Notes under the pieces: generated by a model
Told to the model about the DNA's origin: nothing
The model's input: the letters and a program-made list of their open reading frames with translations, nothing else
Databases searched by the model: none
Program-made: the position numbers and the translations under genes
Part shown: positions 9,335 through 18,182 of the stretch, piece after piece
Numbering within the stretch: position 1 is the stretch's first letter
How the letters are laid out: the number at the start of each line of letters is the position of its first letter
Origin: Novosphingobium sp. B1
GTDB lineage: Bacteria; Pseudomonadota; Alphaproteobacteria; Sphingomonadales; Sphingomonadaceae
DNA length: 64,000 nucleotides
NCBI RefSeq assembly: GCF_900176395.1
Contig: NZ_FWXL01000004.1
Location: 145,001-209,000, forward strand
Reading direction: 5' to 3'

Positions 9335-9829
9335 TCAGCTGCCGTTCGGACCCGAACCGCCAGTGGCACCGCCACCCTGCCCGCCCGGAATTGCGCCGAC
9401 AGCGCCGATATTGCCGAACAGGTCCTCGAAGAAGCTGCGATCGCGGCCTAGGGTCGGCGTCTTGTCGCTCTCGGGCGAAAGACGGACGACCTTCTCCATG
9501 CCCTCGCGCGTGAGCGACGTCACGTTCCCGCGCGGATCGAAATCGACCACGAGAACTGACTGGTCTGCCGTGCGCGGGCGCGTGAACGGGCGCTGCTTGG
9601 TGTTCTGCGCCACGTAGTACCACGTCTGCTTGCCATAGGGGCTGGTGAACGTCGGGCGGCCAAGCGTGCGCTCGACAGACAGCTTGTTGTCCACCCCCGG
9701 CTGGACCGAGGCGACCAGCGCTTCGTCGATGATGTAGCCGCGGTGGTCCTTTATGCTGGCACACCCGGTAGCGGCCACGCCGAGCGCAACTATCGCCGCA
9801 CCCTGCACCATCAGCCGACTGTTCCGCAT
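9335..9829 (-). CDS. bamE: Outer membrane assembly lipoprotein BamE
   Basis: Small lipoprotein of the BAM complex, which folds beta-barrel proteins into the outer membrane. I chose ATG 9829 because GGAG lies seven bases upstream; it gives 164 residues. The lipobox is AATGC with lipidated Cys23. The SmpA/OmlA domain follows: ALVASVQPGVDNKLSVERTLGRPTF and the conserved TWYYVAQNTKQRPF. The C-terminal tail is Gly/Pro/Ser-rich and probably disordered. It is 45 bp upstream of hslV. Divergent from the cytochrome bc1 chaperone gene across about 200 bp that must hold both promoters. Confidence 0.92.
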   Translation of the reverse strand: MRNSRLMVQGAAIVALGVAATGCASIKDHRGYIIDEALVASVQPGVDNKLSVERTLGRPTFTSPYGKQTWYYVAQNTKQRPFTRPRTADQSVLVVDFDPRGNVTSLTREGMEKVVRLSPESDKTPTLGRDRSFFEDLFGNIGAVGAIPGGQGGGATGGSGPNGS

Positions 9830-10031
9830 TCGCAAACTCCGCTCTTCACTTGTTGCCGTCATGCCCGTTTGCATCGGGAATGCACAGCCTATATCGCCAC
9901 GACCGACTGGCGACCCTTAGGGTCCAATCGGGTTTACCGCAATGCCGCCCTGCCGGACCGCTCCAACCGGTCTGCTGGACGGCCCAGATTTAATCGCCCC
10001 TGAACGGGCGCAAGTGCCAAGGATTGCCGCG

Positions 10032-10550
10032 ATGTCCATTCTCACCAAGCTGTTCGGACGCAAGCAGGACGATCGCGCCGTGGCGCGGCCGCTGTGGCAC
10101 CGCACCGTGGAAATTGCGCGCGAAAAGGAGTGGTACAAGAGCTGCGGCGTGGCCGATTCCGTGGCGGGGCGCTTCGACATGATCACGCTGATCCTCTCGA
10201 TCGTGCTGATCCGCATGGAGCGCGATGCCGAATTGATCGAGCCTTCAGTCAGGCTTACCGAATTGTTTGTCGAGGACATGGACGGGCAGTTGCGCGAGAG
10301 CGGCGTCGGCGACGTGATCGTCGGCAAGCGCGTCGGCCAGCTGATGAGCGTCCTTGGCGGCCGGCTTGGCGCCTATCGCGAGGCTCTGGCGGCGCGCGAC
10401 GAGGCGATGATGGCCGATGCCATCAGCCGCAACGTCACCCTGCACGACGGCACCGACCCGCTGCTGCTGACCCGCCGGGTACGCGCTTTTGCCGCCGGGC
10501 TGGACCTTGTCCCGGCGTTCCGCGTTCTCGACGCGGAGATCGGAAAATGA
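10032..10550 (+). CDS. Ubiquinol-cytochrome c chaperone (CBP3/UQCC1 family)
   Basis: 172-residue protein of the CBP3 family that in mitochondria and alphaproteobacteria helps assemble the cytochrome bc1 complex. The family signature is the central block RFDMITLILSIVLIRME followed by LTELFVEDMDGQLRESGVGD and VGKRVGQLMSVLGGRLGAY. ATG 10032 (MSILTKLFGR) has AAGGA eight bases upstream and was preferred to the longer open frame from 9942. Its stop overlaps the start of the yceD-like gene (ATGA), so the two are co-translated. Confidence 0.9.
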   Translation: MSILTKLFGRKQDDRAVARPLWHRTVEIAREKEWYKSCGVADSVAGRFDMITLILSIVLIRMERDAELIEPSVRLTELFVEDMDGQLRESGVGDVIVGKRVGQLMSVLGGRLGAYREALAARDEAMMADAISRNVTLHDGTDPLLLTRRVRAFAAGLDLVPAFRVLDAEIGK

Positions 10551-11062
10551 ACATGACCCCGGAATTTTCACGCACGTTCGACATCCGCGAGGCAGGCGGA
10601 CCGCCGGTAGTTCTCGAACCCACCGAGGACGAGCGCAAGCGGCTGGCGGCGCGCTTTCAGCTCGCCTCGATCGATGAAATGCGCGCAACGCTTGCTGTGA
10701 CAGGTGAAGGGCAGGTTTTTGAAGCCCGGGGGCAGGTCAATGCCAGGATCATGCAGTTCTGCGCCATCTCGGGCGAGGAATTCGCAGTCACGATCGACGA
10801 ACCTGTCGCCCTGCGCTTTGTCCCGCCCCAGAACGATCATTCGCCTGATGAGGAAATCGAGCTGACCGCAGAGGATTGCGACGAGATCGAATACGAGGGC
10901 ACCAGCTTCGATCTGGGTGAAGCCGTTGCGCAGAGCCTTGCTTTGGCGATCGATCCCTTCGCCGAGGGTCCCGATGCCGACAAGGCGCGGGCGGAGCACA
11001 ATCTGGCGGGCGATGCCGCTGCCGGGCCGTTCGCCGCGCTTGCCGCGCTGAAGAAGGACTGA
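10547..11062 (+). CDS. YceD/DUF177 family protein (23S rRNA accumulation protein)
   Basis: 171-residue DUF177 protein. The typical centre is present: VNARIMQFCAISGEEFAVTI, then a long acidic stretch and IEYEGTSFDLGEAVAQSLALAIDPF, the family's conserved C-terminal helix region. In E. coli YceD is tied to 23S rRNA and normally sits before rpmF. Here rpmF is absent and a MATE exporter follows after four bases. Translationally coupled to the bc1 chaperone upstream. Confidence 0.88.
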   Translation: MNMTPEFSRTFDIREAGGPPVVLEPTEDERKRLAARFQLASIDEMRATLAVTGEGQVFEARGQVNARIMQFCAISGEEFAVTIDEPVALRFVPPQNDHSPDEEIELTAEDCDEIEYEGTSFDLGEAVAQSLALAIDPFAEGPDADKARAEHNLAGDAAAGPFAALAALKKD

Positions 11063-11066
11063 TCGC

Positions 11067-12512
11067 TTGGCACCACCACCAGGACGAGGGCGCGACCTAA
11101 CCAGCGGCCCCATCCTCAAGACGCTGGTGCTGTTTTCGGCGCCGACGCTCGCTTCCAACATCCTGCAGTCGCTCAACGGGTCGATCAATTCGATCTGGGT
11201 CGGGCGGTTGCTTGACGAAGGGGCACTGGCAGCGACCGCAAACGCCAATGTCGTGATGTTCCTGGTGTTTGCCGCCGCTTTCGGCTTCGGCATGGCAGCG
11301 ACGGTCAAGATCGGCCAGGCCTTCGGCGCGCGCGACGTGCTGGCCGCCCGGCGCACCTTCGGCTCTGCGGTGGGCTTCTGCGTGCTTTTGTCGCTGGTCG
11401 TCGGGAGCCTGGGCTGGATCTTCGCGCCGCAGCTTCTCACCGCGATGGGGGCTCCGGGCGAGACCTATGGTTTCGCGCTGACCTATCTGCGCGTGATCTT
11501 CGTTGCCATGCCGGCCTCGATGATCACCGTCATGCTCGGCATGGGCCTGCGCGGCGGTGGCGATGCGGCGACGCCGCTCAAGTTCATGATATTGTCCTCG
11601 GTCCTCGACGTTGGCCTCAACCCTCTGTTGATCGGCGGTTTCGGCCCTGTTCCGGCAATGGGCATTGCCGGTGCAGCCCTTGCGACCGCGATCGCATCGT
11701 TCATCGCGATGATCGGCATCGTCACCTACGTCTATGCCAAGGACCTGCCGCTGCGACTGCGCGGGCCTGAACTCAAGTGGCTTTGGCCGCGCCGCGACGA
11801 GCTGGGCTATATCCTGACCAAGGGCCTGCCGATGGGCGCGCAGATGCTGGTGATATCCGCCGCCGGGATCGTCGTGATCGGGCTGGTCAACCGCGAGGGA
11901 CTGCTGGTCAGCGCGGCTTATGGTGCCGCCCTGCAACTGTGGACCTACCTGCAGATGCCGGCCATGGCGATTTCGGCTGCGGTCAGCGCCATGGCGGCGC
12001 AGGCCATCGGCGCCGGGCTGGATCAGCGTCTGGGTCGCATCTCGCGCTCGGGCGTCCTGCTCAACCTTGGCGTGACCGGAGCGCTGTGTGCGCTGATCCT
12101 GCTGTTCGATCGGCCTGCGCTCGAACTGTTCCTCGGCTCGGGCAGCCCCTCGGTCGACGAGGCGCGCCACATCCAGTTCCTGGCAAGCTGGAGCTATCTG
12201 CTGTTCGGTATCACCGTCGTCCTGTTCGGCACGATGCGCGCCGGCGGCGTGGTCTGGGCGCCGCTGATCATCCTGGCGATCGCGATGTATCCCGTCCGGC
12301 TGGGCTTCTACTATGCCTTCTACCCCCGCCTCGGCGCTGATGCGTTGTGGCTGGCGTTTCCGGTAAGTTCGGCAGCAGCCGTAGCCATGGCAGTCTATGC
12401 CTACCGCAGGCCCGGCTGGCGCCGGCAATCAAGCGCGGTCCCTTGCGAGGAATGCGAGGAGAAGACCCACGCCGACGGCGACACCGCCGGACGAATGGCG
12501 CCCAGCCTGTAG
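11067..12512 (+). CDS. MATE family multidrug exporter
   Basis: Inner-membrane antiporter of 481 residues with about twelve hydrophobic segments in two similar halves, the MATE fold (GPILKTLVLFSAPTLASN in helix 1, then SINSIWVGRL). It would exchange cationic drugs for H+ or Na+. The likely start is TTG 11067; no ATG lies near the conserved N-terminus. The C-terminal 40 residues past the last helix are polar and contain CEECEE. It begins four bases after yceD and is probably in the same operon. Confidence 0.9.
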   Translation: MAPPPGRGRDLTSGPILKTLVLFSAPTLASNILQSLNGSINSIWVGRLLDEGALAATANANVVMFLVFAAAFGFGMAATVKIGQAFGARDVLAARRTFGSAVGFCVLLSLVVGSLGWIFAPQLLTAMGAPGETYGFALTYLRVIFVAMPASMITVMLGMGLRGGGDAATPLKFMILSSVLDVGLNPLLIGGFGPVPAMGIAGAALATAIASFIAMIGIVTYVYAKDLPLRLRGPELKWLWPRRDELGYILTKGLPMGAQMLVISAAGIVVIGLVNREGLLVSAAYGAALQLWTYLQMPAMAISAAVSAMAAQAIGAGLDQRLGRISRSGVLLNLGVTGALCALILLFDRPALELFLGSGSPSVDEARHIQFLASWSYLLFGITVVLFGTMRAGGVVWAPLIILAIAMYPVRLGFYYAFYPRLGADALWLAFPVSSAAAVAMAVYAYRRPGWRRQSSAVPCEECEEKTHADGDTAGRMAPSL

Positions 12513-12543
12513 GGCAGACCGGCAGCGCCTGATCAGCGACCAG

Positions 12544-14253
12544 TCAGCGACTCTGGGCGCGCCAGCGCTGCACGGTGCGTTCGACTGCCTGATCTTCGCC
12601 GCCGCTACGGCTCCACAGTTCGGAGAACGAGGGGTCGTTGGAAGCCGGACGCTTCAATGCTTCGAGTTCATCGAACGATACGCGCATCGGGATGGACACG
12701 CCCTCGCCCGAGATGATGCATTCACGGTTGCGCAGCGCCGGGATCGTGTCGACGAAACCGCGCGCGCCTTCAGGCATCGCGGCCTTGACGAAGGCTTGGT
12801 CGCGATCGTTGTTGAGGCGCATTGCGATGATCGTGCCGCACTGTGAAAGCACGCCTTCGGCAAGATCGGACGGGCGCTGCGTGATCAGGCCCAGCGAAAC
12901 GCCGTACTTGCGGCCTTCCTTGGCAATGCGCGAAAGGATGCGGCCCACCGAAGAGCCATCCGAGTTCTTCTCGTTGGGCACATAGCGATGGGCTTCCTCG
13001 CAAACGAGCAGGACCGGACGGGTCTCCTCGTCGCGCGCCCAGATGGCGTAGTCGAAGACCAGGCGGCTGAGCACGGCGACCACGGTCGAGGTGATTTCCG
13101 ACGGCACACCCGAAACATCGATGATCGAGATCGGCTTGCCGTTGGCGGGCATCCGGAAGATCTTCGAGATGAATTCGGCCATCGTGTCGCCGACCAGCAT
13201 TCCTGAGAACATGAACTGGTAGCGGGGATCGCTGCGGATCTCCTCGATCTTGGTCTTGAGACGCATGTAGGGGATCGAGTTCGTACCCTTGTCGAGGCGG
13301 CCCATCTCGTTCTGCAGGATGATCAGCAGGTCCGACAGCAGATAGGGGATCGGCGAATCCACCGTGATCTTGCCGATCTGCTCTGCCAGGCGATTCTTGC
13401 TGCGGGCGGCAAGCAGGCACTTGGCAAGAATATCGGAATCGAGCTGCCGCTCCGGCCCGGTCGTCGTGATGAAGACTTCGCAGTGTTCCTCGAAGTTCAT
13501 CAGCCAGTAGGGCATCTGCAGGTTGGACACGTCGAGCAGCTGGCCGGTCATGCGGAAGGCGCTGCCATATTCGCCATGCGGGTCGATCATCACGATGTGG
13601 CCCGATGGGGCCATCTCGCAGATGCGGTGCAGCATCAGCGCGGCTGCCGTCGACTTGCCGGTACCGGTCGAGCCGAGCAGGGCAAAGTGCTTGCCCAACA
13701 AGGCATCGACATAGATGCCCGCGCGAATGTCGCGCGTCGGGAAGACCGTGCCCACCGAGATGTTGGTGCGCCCGTCGCTGGCGTAGATCTGGCGGAGGTC
13801 GTTGCTGGTTGCAGGATAGACGAGCGCTCCCGGCACGGGATAGCGCGTGACGCCTCGGCGGAAACCGTAGATGCGGCCGGTCAGGCGCTCCTCTTCGCCT
13901 TCGCCGAGGAAGTCGATCTGGGCAACTACACCGCCGTCGACGGTGGTATCCTGTCGCTGCGTCCGCACGCTGGCCAGCAGCCAGGAATTGCCGACGCGGA
14001 TCTTGATCTGGCTGCCAACCTTGCCCGAGAGCGCAATGGAAGGATCGGGATCATTGGAGCATTCCTCGAGCCGGCCAAGGTGCAGCGCAATTGCCGAGCT
14101 GGAGCCGGCAATCTCGCGCACGAAGCCGATCGGACGGTGGGCATTGTCCGAAACGGCGGGAGATGCCGGTGCGGTGAAGGGTGCGGGGGCTTGCGCTTTC
14201 TCATACCCTGCCTGTCCAGCGGGTGCGAACCCCTGCATACCCATATCGGACAT
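12544..14253 (-). CDS. HerA-like ATPase (DNA translocase/helicase family)
   Basis: 569-residue ATPase of the HerA/FtsK superfamily. An N-terminal HAS-barrel-like domain (about residues 40-150) precedes the P-loop GSTGTGKST (near residue 195), the DPHGEYG motif and a Walker B-type strand PVLLVCEEAHRYVP; GLITQRPSDL is the sensor/arginine region. HerA normally works with the nuclease NurA in DNA end processing, but no nuclease lies next to it here. ATG 14253 is preceded by AGAGGG at good spacing. Its 3' end faces the MATE gene 31 bp away. Confidence 0.88.
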   Translation of the reverse strand: MSDMGMQGFAPAGQAGYEKAQAPAPFTAPASPAVSDNAHRPIGFVREIAGSSSAIALHLGRLEECSNDPDPSIALSGKVGSQIKIRVGNSWLLASVRTQRQDTTVDGGVVAQIDFLGEGEEERLTGRIYGFRRGVTRYPVPGALVYPATSNDLRQIYASDGRTNISVGTVFPTRDIRAGIYVDALLGKHFALLGSTGTGKSTAAALMLHRICEMAPSGHIVMIDPHGEYGSAFRMTGQLLDVSNLQMPYWLMNFEEHCEVFITTTGPERQLDSDILAKCLLAARSKNRLAEQIGKITVDSPIPYLLSDLLIILQNEMGRLDKGTNSIPYMRLKTKIEEIRSDPRYQFMFSGMLVGDTMAEFISKIFRMPANGKPISIIDVSGVPSEITSTVVAVLSRLVFDYAIWARDEETRPVLLVCEEAHRYVPNEKNSDGSSVGRILSRIAKEGRKYGVSLGLITQRPSDLAEGVLSQCGTIIAMRLNNDRDQAFVKAAMPEGARGFVDTIPALRNRECIISGEGVSIPMRVSFDELEALKRPASNDPSFSELWSRSGGEDQAVERTVQRWRAQSR

Positions 14254-14383
14254 CAATCAGACCCTCTAACCTTAGCTGGTTGTGGTCCGAGCCTATGCCG
14301 TGCGAGTTAAGATCAGCTAAACCATCGATTAGAATGTGAATATCCCATCCGTTCCGGACCATGATGCGAGAGCCCGATCCGCA

Positions 14384-15145
14384 TCAGACCAGCGCAAACA
14401 GACGCCCGGCAAGCCAGCCCATGCCGACCGAAACAAGGACCGCAAACAAACCATAAAGCCAGCCATTGCGATCGGCTGCGACGGCCACGAAGCGTTCGAA
14501 GCCCTCCTTGCGGACATCGATGCGGGTGATGGCCGAGGCGACCACCTTGCCCTGGCGGATGGCGAAGGTCTCGGCAGTGTAGGTTCCGGTCTGCACGCTC
14601 GAGGGCAAGCTGATCTTGGCCTGGTAGAGGACCTGCCCGCTGATCTTAACGCCGCCCTCCTCTTCGCGATACAACCCTTGCCGCCGCATGAGATCGACCA
14701 GTCCTGCAGCGAAGCGTTGCTGTTCGCGCGGCTCGATGACGCCGATCGGCGAAAGTTGCAGCCACTTGAGCCCGAGTTCATAGATCGCCGCCGTCTTGTC
14801 GTCGACGATGCGGGCGATGGGGCGCGACGAGGCCACCGCAAAGTAGCTGGGTACTGAACGGAACTCGAGCGAATCGGCATTGAGCCAGACACCGGCGATC
14901 TTCTGCTTTTCGCGCAGCACGATCGAGCGCACCGGGCCTTCCAGCACCACGACGATATCGTAGTCTTGCGCCGCCCTTGTGCCTTCGGGACTGAGGATCG
15001 CACCGAACAGCAGCAGATCCGCACCGGTAAAGCCTTGTCGCACCTGCACTTCGTGCTGCGATATCTCGGGCACGAGGATCGGATCGCGCGCGCCCAGCAG
15101 GAGCATGCTTGCCAGCAGCAGGCACCACCGCCAGGGCCCCGTCAC
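14384..15145 (-). CDS. TIGR02186 family membrane-anchored protein
   Basis: 253 residues: N-terminal signal or anchor (CLLLASMLLLGA), a periplasmic beta-rich domain starting VPEISQHEVQVRQGFTGADL, and one C-terminal helix (GLFAVLVSVGMGWLAGRLFAL). This order is typical of TIGR02186 proteins of alphaproteobacteria, which occur beside TauE/SafE permeases. The start is a GTG that overlaps the stop of the permease gene (GTGA), so they are coupled and probably act together. Its biochemical role is unknown. Confidence 0.8.
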   Translation of the reverse strand: MTGPWRWCLLLASMLLLGARDPILVPEISQHEVQVRQGFTGADLLLFGAILSPEGTRAAQDYDIVVVLEGPVRSIVLREKQKIAGVWLNADSLEFRSVPSYFAVASSRPIARIVDDKTAAIYELGLKWLQLSPIGVIEPREQQRFAAGLVDLMRRQGLYREEEGGVKISGQVLYQAKISLPSSVQTGTYTAETFAIRQGKVVASAITRIDVRKEGFERFVAVAADRNGWLYGLFAVLVSVGMGWLAGRLFALV

Positions 15146-16056
15146 AGCGGCACCAGGGTATAGATCTCGTCAGGGCGGTATCCGAGGCCAAGCGCCATGC
15201 GCAAGGCCACGCCAAGCACGATCACCGCAAGGATCAGGCGCAGATTTTCGGGTTTGGCCTTCTGTGCGAACTGGGCGCCGATCTGCGCTCCGGTCACCGA
15301 TCCGACCAGCAGCAGAACGGCAAGAACGATATCGACAGCGCGGGTGGTGAGCGCATGCATCATCGTCGTCGCCATCGTCACGAACAGGATCTGGAACAGC
15401 GATGTGCCGACAACGACGTTCACGCCCATGCCAAGGATATAGAGCATTGCGGGGACGAGGATGAAGCCACCACCGATGCCCATGAGCATGGTCAGGATGC
15501 CGGTGGCCACGCCAAGCAACAATGGCGCCAGCGGCGAGATGTAGAGGCCGGAGCGATAGAAACGCCAGCGCATGGGCAAGCTGGCCACCAGTGGATGATG
15601 GCGCCGCTTTCTGGCCGGGAGCGGCACGCCTGCCCTTTGCGCGCGGATCGCGGCAATGCTTTCGTGCGCCATCAGCCCGCCAATACCGCCGAGCAGGAGC
15701 ACGTAGAGAATGTTGATCACGGTATCGATTTGGCCAAGTGCCTGCAGCAGCCGAAACAGCAGCGAGCCAAGCCCCGTGCCGATGATGCCGCCGGCAACGA
15801 GCACGGCGCCGATGTGGTAATCAATCCCGTTGCGGCGGGCGTGCGCGAACGCGCCCGACACGCTCGCCCCGGTGACCTGGCTGGCTGCAGATGCCGCAGC
15901 GACCGTGGGCGGCACGCCGTAGAATATCAGCAGCGGCGTGGTCAAAAAGCCGCCGCCCACGCCGAACATGCCCGAGAGCAGCCCGGTTAGAGCGCCAAGG
16001 CCGACAATCACTAGCCCGTTGACCGACAGGTTCGCGATGGGAAGGTACACGTCCAT
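15142..16056 (-). CDS. TauE/SafE family sulfite/organosulfonate exporter
   Basis: 304-residue permease with about eight hydrophobic segments. The TauE/SafE repeats are visible: GLLSGMFGVGGGFLTTPLLIF in the first half and GILTMLMGIGGGFILVPAMLY in the second. Members export sulfite or sulfonates across the inner membrane. It is the first gene of the two-gene unit with the TIGR02186 protein. No sulfur-metabolism enzyme is adjacent, so the substrate is a family-level guess. Confidence 0.9.
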   Translation of the reverse strand: MDVYLPIANLSVNGLVIVGLGALTGLLSGMFGVGGGFLTTPLLIFYGVPPTVAAASAASQVTGASVSGAFAHARRNGIDYHIGAVLVAGGIIGTGLGSLLFRLLQALGQIDTVINILYVLLLGGIGGLMAHESIAAIRAQRAGVPLPARKRRHHPLVASLPMRWRFYRSGLYISPLAPLLLGVATGILTMLMGIGGGFILVPAMLYILGMGVNVVVGTSLFQILFVTMATTMMHALTTRAVDIVLAVLLLVGSVTGAQIGAQFAQKAKPENLRLILAVIVLGVALRMALGLGYRPDEIYTLVPL

Positions 16057-16146
16057 TGCCCGGCAACGCTAGGCCGGGCACTCCGGCGCAGCAACCCCGC
16101 AAGCACGGCTGCGCACCGAAAAACTTTCCCGGCAATCCCGGCTGGC

Positions 16147-17217
16147 TCAGAAGGATGAGGCAACGGTCAGCGTCGGGCCGCTGTCCGGCCGTGCCGATCC
16201 CGCCGCACGCAGCCGCCAGTCGAGCGCCAGCACAAGCGGCTTGCCCGCTAGCGCATCGAGCCGCACGCTGGCACGGGGCCCCAGGTCCAGCCGCGCAGCA
16301 CCGCGTTGCCCACCGCTCCAGATGCCGAGCCCGAGGCGCGGTTCGAGCGCGGGCACGAGGCCCGGCGAAACCTGATGATCCACCACCAACTGGGCGTCGA
16401 AGAAGGGCGTTGCGTTTCGGCCAGCGACATAACCAGCCTGGGCATAGGCCTCGGCACGAAAACCGGATGGCAGATCGCGGCGGGGCAGTTCTGTCACCAC
16501 CAGCAGCGCTGGGCGCAAGCTTGCAGGACTTGTGCCGACGCCATCCCGCACCCGCGCCTCGAGCAGGAGCCGCAGCGGCAGATCGGCCAGCGGCCTTGCA
16601 GCAAGTCCCGCAGCCAGCTCGCGGTCCTGCCCCGCGGTGCCGATGGCCGTGCTCGCCCGGAGGTAGGCGTAGGGGCTGCGAACGGTTCCGGCGGCGAGCC
16701 GATAGCGCAAGACCGCGCCGGCCTGGCTCGCACCATAGGATGCCGCACCCGCCGCAAAGGCAGACGTTCCACCGCCGCCCCGCAACAGCAGCCAGCCATC
16801 GCCCGACCAGCGCGAAACGGCGTCCAGCCGAGCGACCTTGCCGGGGGCCGACGTCGCCAGTTCTCTCGCGACAGCCGTTTCATCCCTGGCAGGGGGCAGC
16901 GGGCTGATCGGGAAGGACGGGAACGCGACGACGGCGCGGGCTGGGGGGGATTCCCGCCGGTGGGCGGCGGGTGCCTGCGCGATGGGCCCGGCACCGGGGC
17001 GGGGCGTGGGCCGAGACGCAAAGGTAGCGCTCATGCTTGCCATGCGATGCGGCGTTGGCGCGGAGGACAGCATCTGTCCGCTGCGCATGGTTCGGGCCTG
17101 GAGCGATGCACCATCACGGGTGACGAGCCAGCCGCGCGCGCCGATCCAGACAGTCATTATCAGCGCCAGCATTGCGACCGGCTGCCCGCGTCGACGTCGC
17201 GCAGGGGGCGAGGTCAT
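16147..17217 (-). CDS. NfrA_C-like surface protein, lacking TPR region
   Basis: 356 residues. It opens with a hydrophobic segment (MLALIMTVWIG), then about 100 residues rich in Pro, Ala and Ser. From about residue 150 it resembles the C-terminal domain of NfrA (bacteriophage N4 adsorption protein A): YAYLRASTAIGTAGQDRELAAGLAARP, then VTELPRRDLP, AYAQAGYVAGRNATPFFDAQ and a final DWRLRAAGSARPDSGPTL. Usual NfrA proteins are much longer and carry tetratricopeptide repeats, which I do not see. Its start overlaps the stop of the NfrB-like gene upstream by four bases. Confidence 0.65.
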   Translation of the reverse strand: MTSPPARRRRGQPVAMLALIMTVWIGARGWLVTRDGASLQARTMRSGQMLSSAPTPHRMASMSATFASRPTPRPGAGPIAQAPAAHRRESPPARAVVAFPSFPISPLPPARDETAVARELATSAPGKVARLDAVSRWSGDGWLLLRGGGGTSAFAAGAASYGASQAGAVLRYRLAAGTVRSPYAYLRASTAIGTAGQDRELAAGLAARPLADLPLRLLLEARVRDGVGTSPASLRPALLVVTELPRRDLPSGFRAEAYAQAGYVAGRNATPFFDAQLVVDHQVSPGLVPALEPRLGLGIWSGGQRGAARLDLGPRASVRLDALAGKPLVLALDWRLRAAGSARPDSGPTLTVASSF

Positions 17218-18128
17218 TGCGCCGCGATCGCGAGGTCACGACGCTGACGATCGCCGACCGCAACAGCACGGCGATCTCCCATCCCGGAGCCAAGCGGATC
17301 GAGAGACTGTTTCTCTCCGCCGAGTCGCTTTGTGTCAGCCTGGAAGGGATGAATGCGGTGAATGGTGTGCTCCCATCGCAATCGCCCGCCCGTCAATACG
17401 CCAAGGTAGGCGACCATCGCGCGCCGCGTCGACATGATCGCGATGACATTGCCCACGGGCAGCCGCAGCATCGCGAGCAGCCCCTCGCGCCAGCCATATT
17501 CCCGCGCCGTGAACATCCCCCGCATCCCCAGCCGCCACAACAGGCTGGCAAGGTTGAACAGCAGCAGTTGCGCCAGCAGCGGGTCCCTCGGCCTGACCGG
17601 CGCCAGTCCGAGGCTCTCCGCCAGTGCCAGCACCGGCCACAGCAGGACGAGCGCGTAGGCCACCGCCATCGCCATCGCTACCAGCGGACCACGCCGGTCC
17701 CGCAGGCGCATCCACAGATCGGCGAGACGCAGCGGCCAGCCCATCCGCTCCCACCCCTGAAACGCGATGCCATGAACCCAGCGCGTTTTCTGCGGCCATG
17801 CGGCAAAGGCCCGCGCAATCATCGCACCGATCACGTGCGCCTCGCTCCAGGCCGGTACGAGGACGGCGGCCAGGCCCGCGAGTTCGCCGTCAGGCACAGT
17901 CCGCAGTTGCTGCGACCGCGTCCTGCCCCTGAGGCGCAGCCACAGCCAGACCGCATCCACCAGCAGTTCGTCGATGGCGAAGATCGCGAACCAGACCGAT
18001 GCGAACAACATCATCTCGTGTTCGACCAATGCCAGCCAATGCCATCCCGCGCGGGAAAGGTCAGCTAAGGACGCCGACTGCCACAAAGACCCTGCCCCCG
18101 GTTTGACCTGCCGGACCCCGTCCTGCAC
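17214..18128 (-). CDS. NfrB-like inner membrane protein missing its glycosyltransferase domain
   Basis: 304 residues. The N-terminal part (VEHEMMLFASVWFAIFAIDELL, then LAAVLVPAWSEAHVIGAMIARAF) and C-terminal part (QKTRWVHGIAFQGWERMGW, RLADLWMRLRDRRGPL, several helices, YGWREGLLAMLRLPVGNVIA) match the two ends of NfrB-type GT2 proteins. The GT2 catalytic core of about 200 residues, with its acidic DxD-like and TED motifs, should lie between AFAAWP and QKTRW but is absent; the frame continues across the junction near 17792. The enzyme is therefore probably inactive. The GTG start at 18128 is uncertain. Confidence 0.7.
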   Translation of the reverse strand: MQDGVRQVKPGAGSLWQSASLADLSRAGWHWLALVEHEMMLFASVWFAIFAIDELLVDAVWLWLRLRGRTRSQQLRTVPDGELAGLAAVLVPAWSEAHVIGAMIARAFAAWPQKTRWVHGIAFQGWERMGWPLRLADLWMRLRDRRGPLVAMAMAVAYALVLLWPVLALAESLGLAPVRPRDPLLAQLLLFNLASLLWRLGMRGMFTAREYGWREGLLAMLRLPVGNVIAIMSTRRAMVAYLGVLTGGRLRWEHTIHRIHPFQADTKRLGGEKQSLDPLGSGMGDRRAVAVGDRQRRDLAIAAQ

Positions 18129-18182
18129 AACGCTGATGCTATGCCGTCAGGCTCCCTTTCGTGAACATCGGATGATTCGAAA

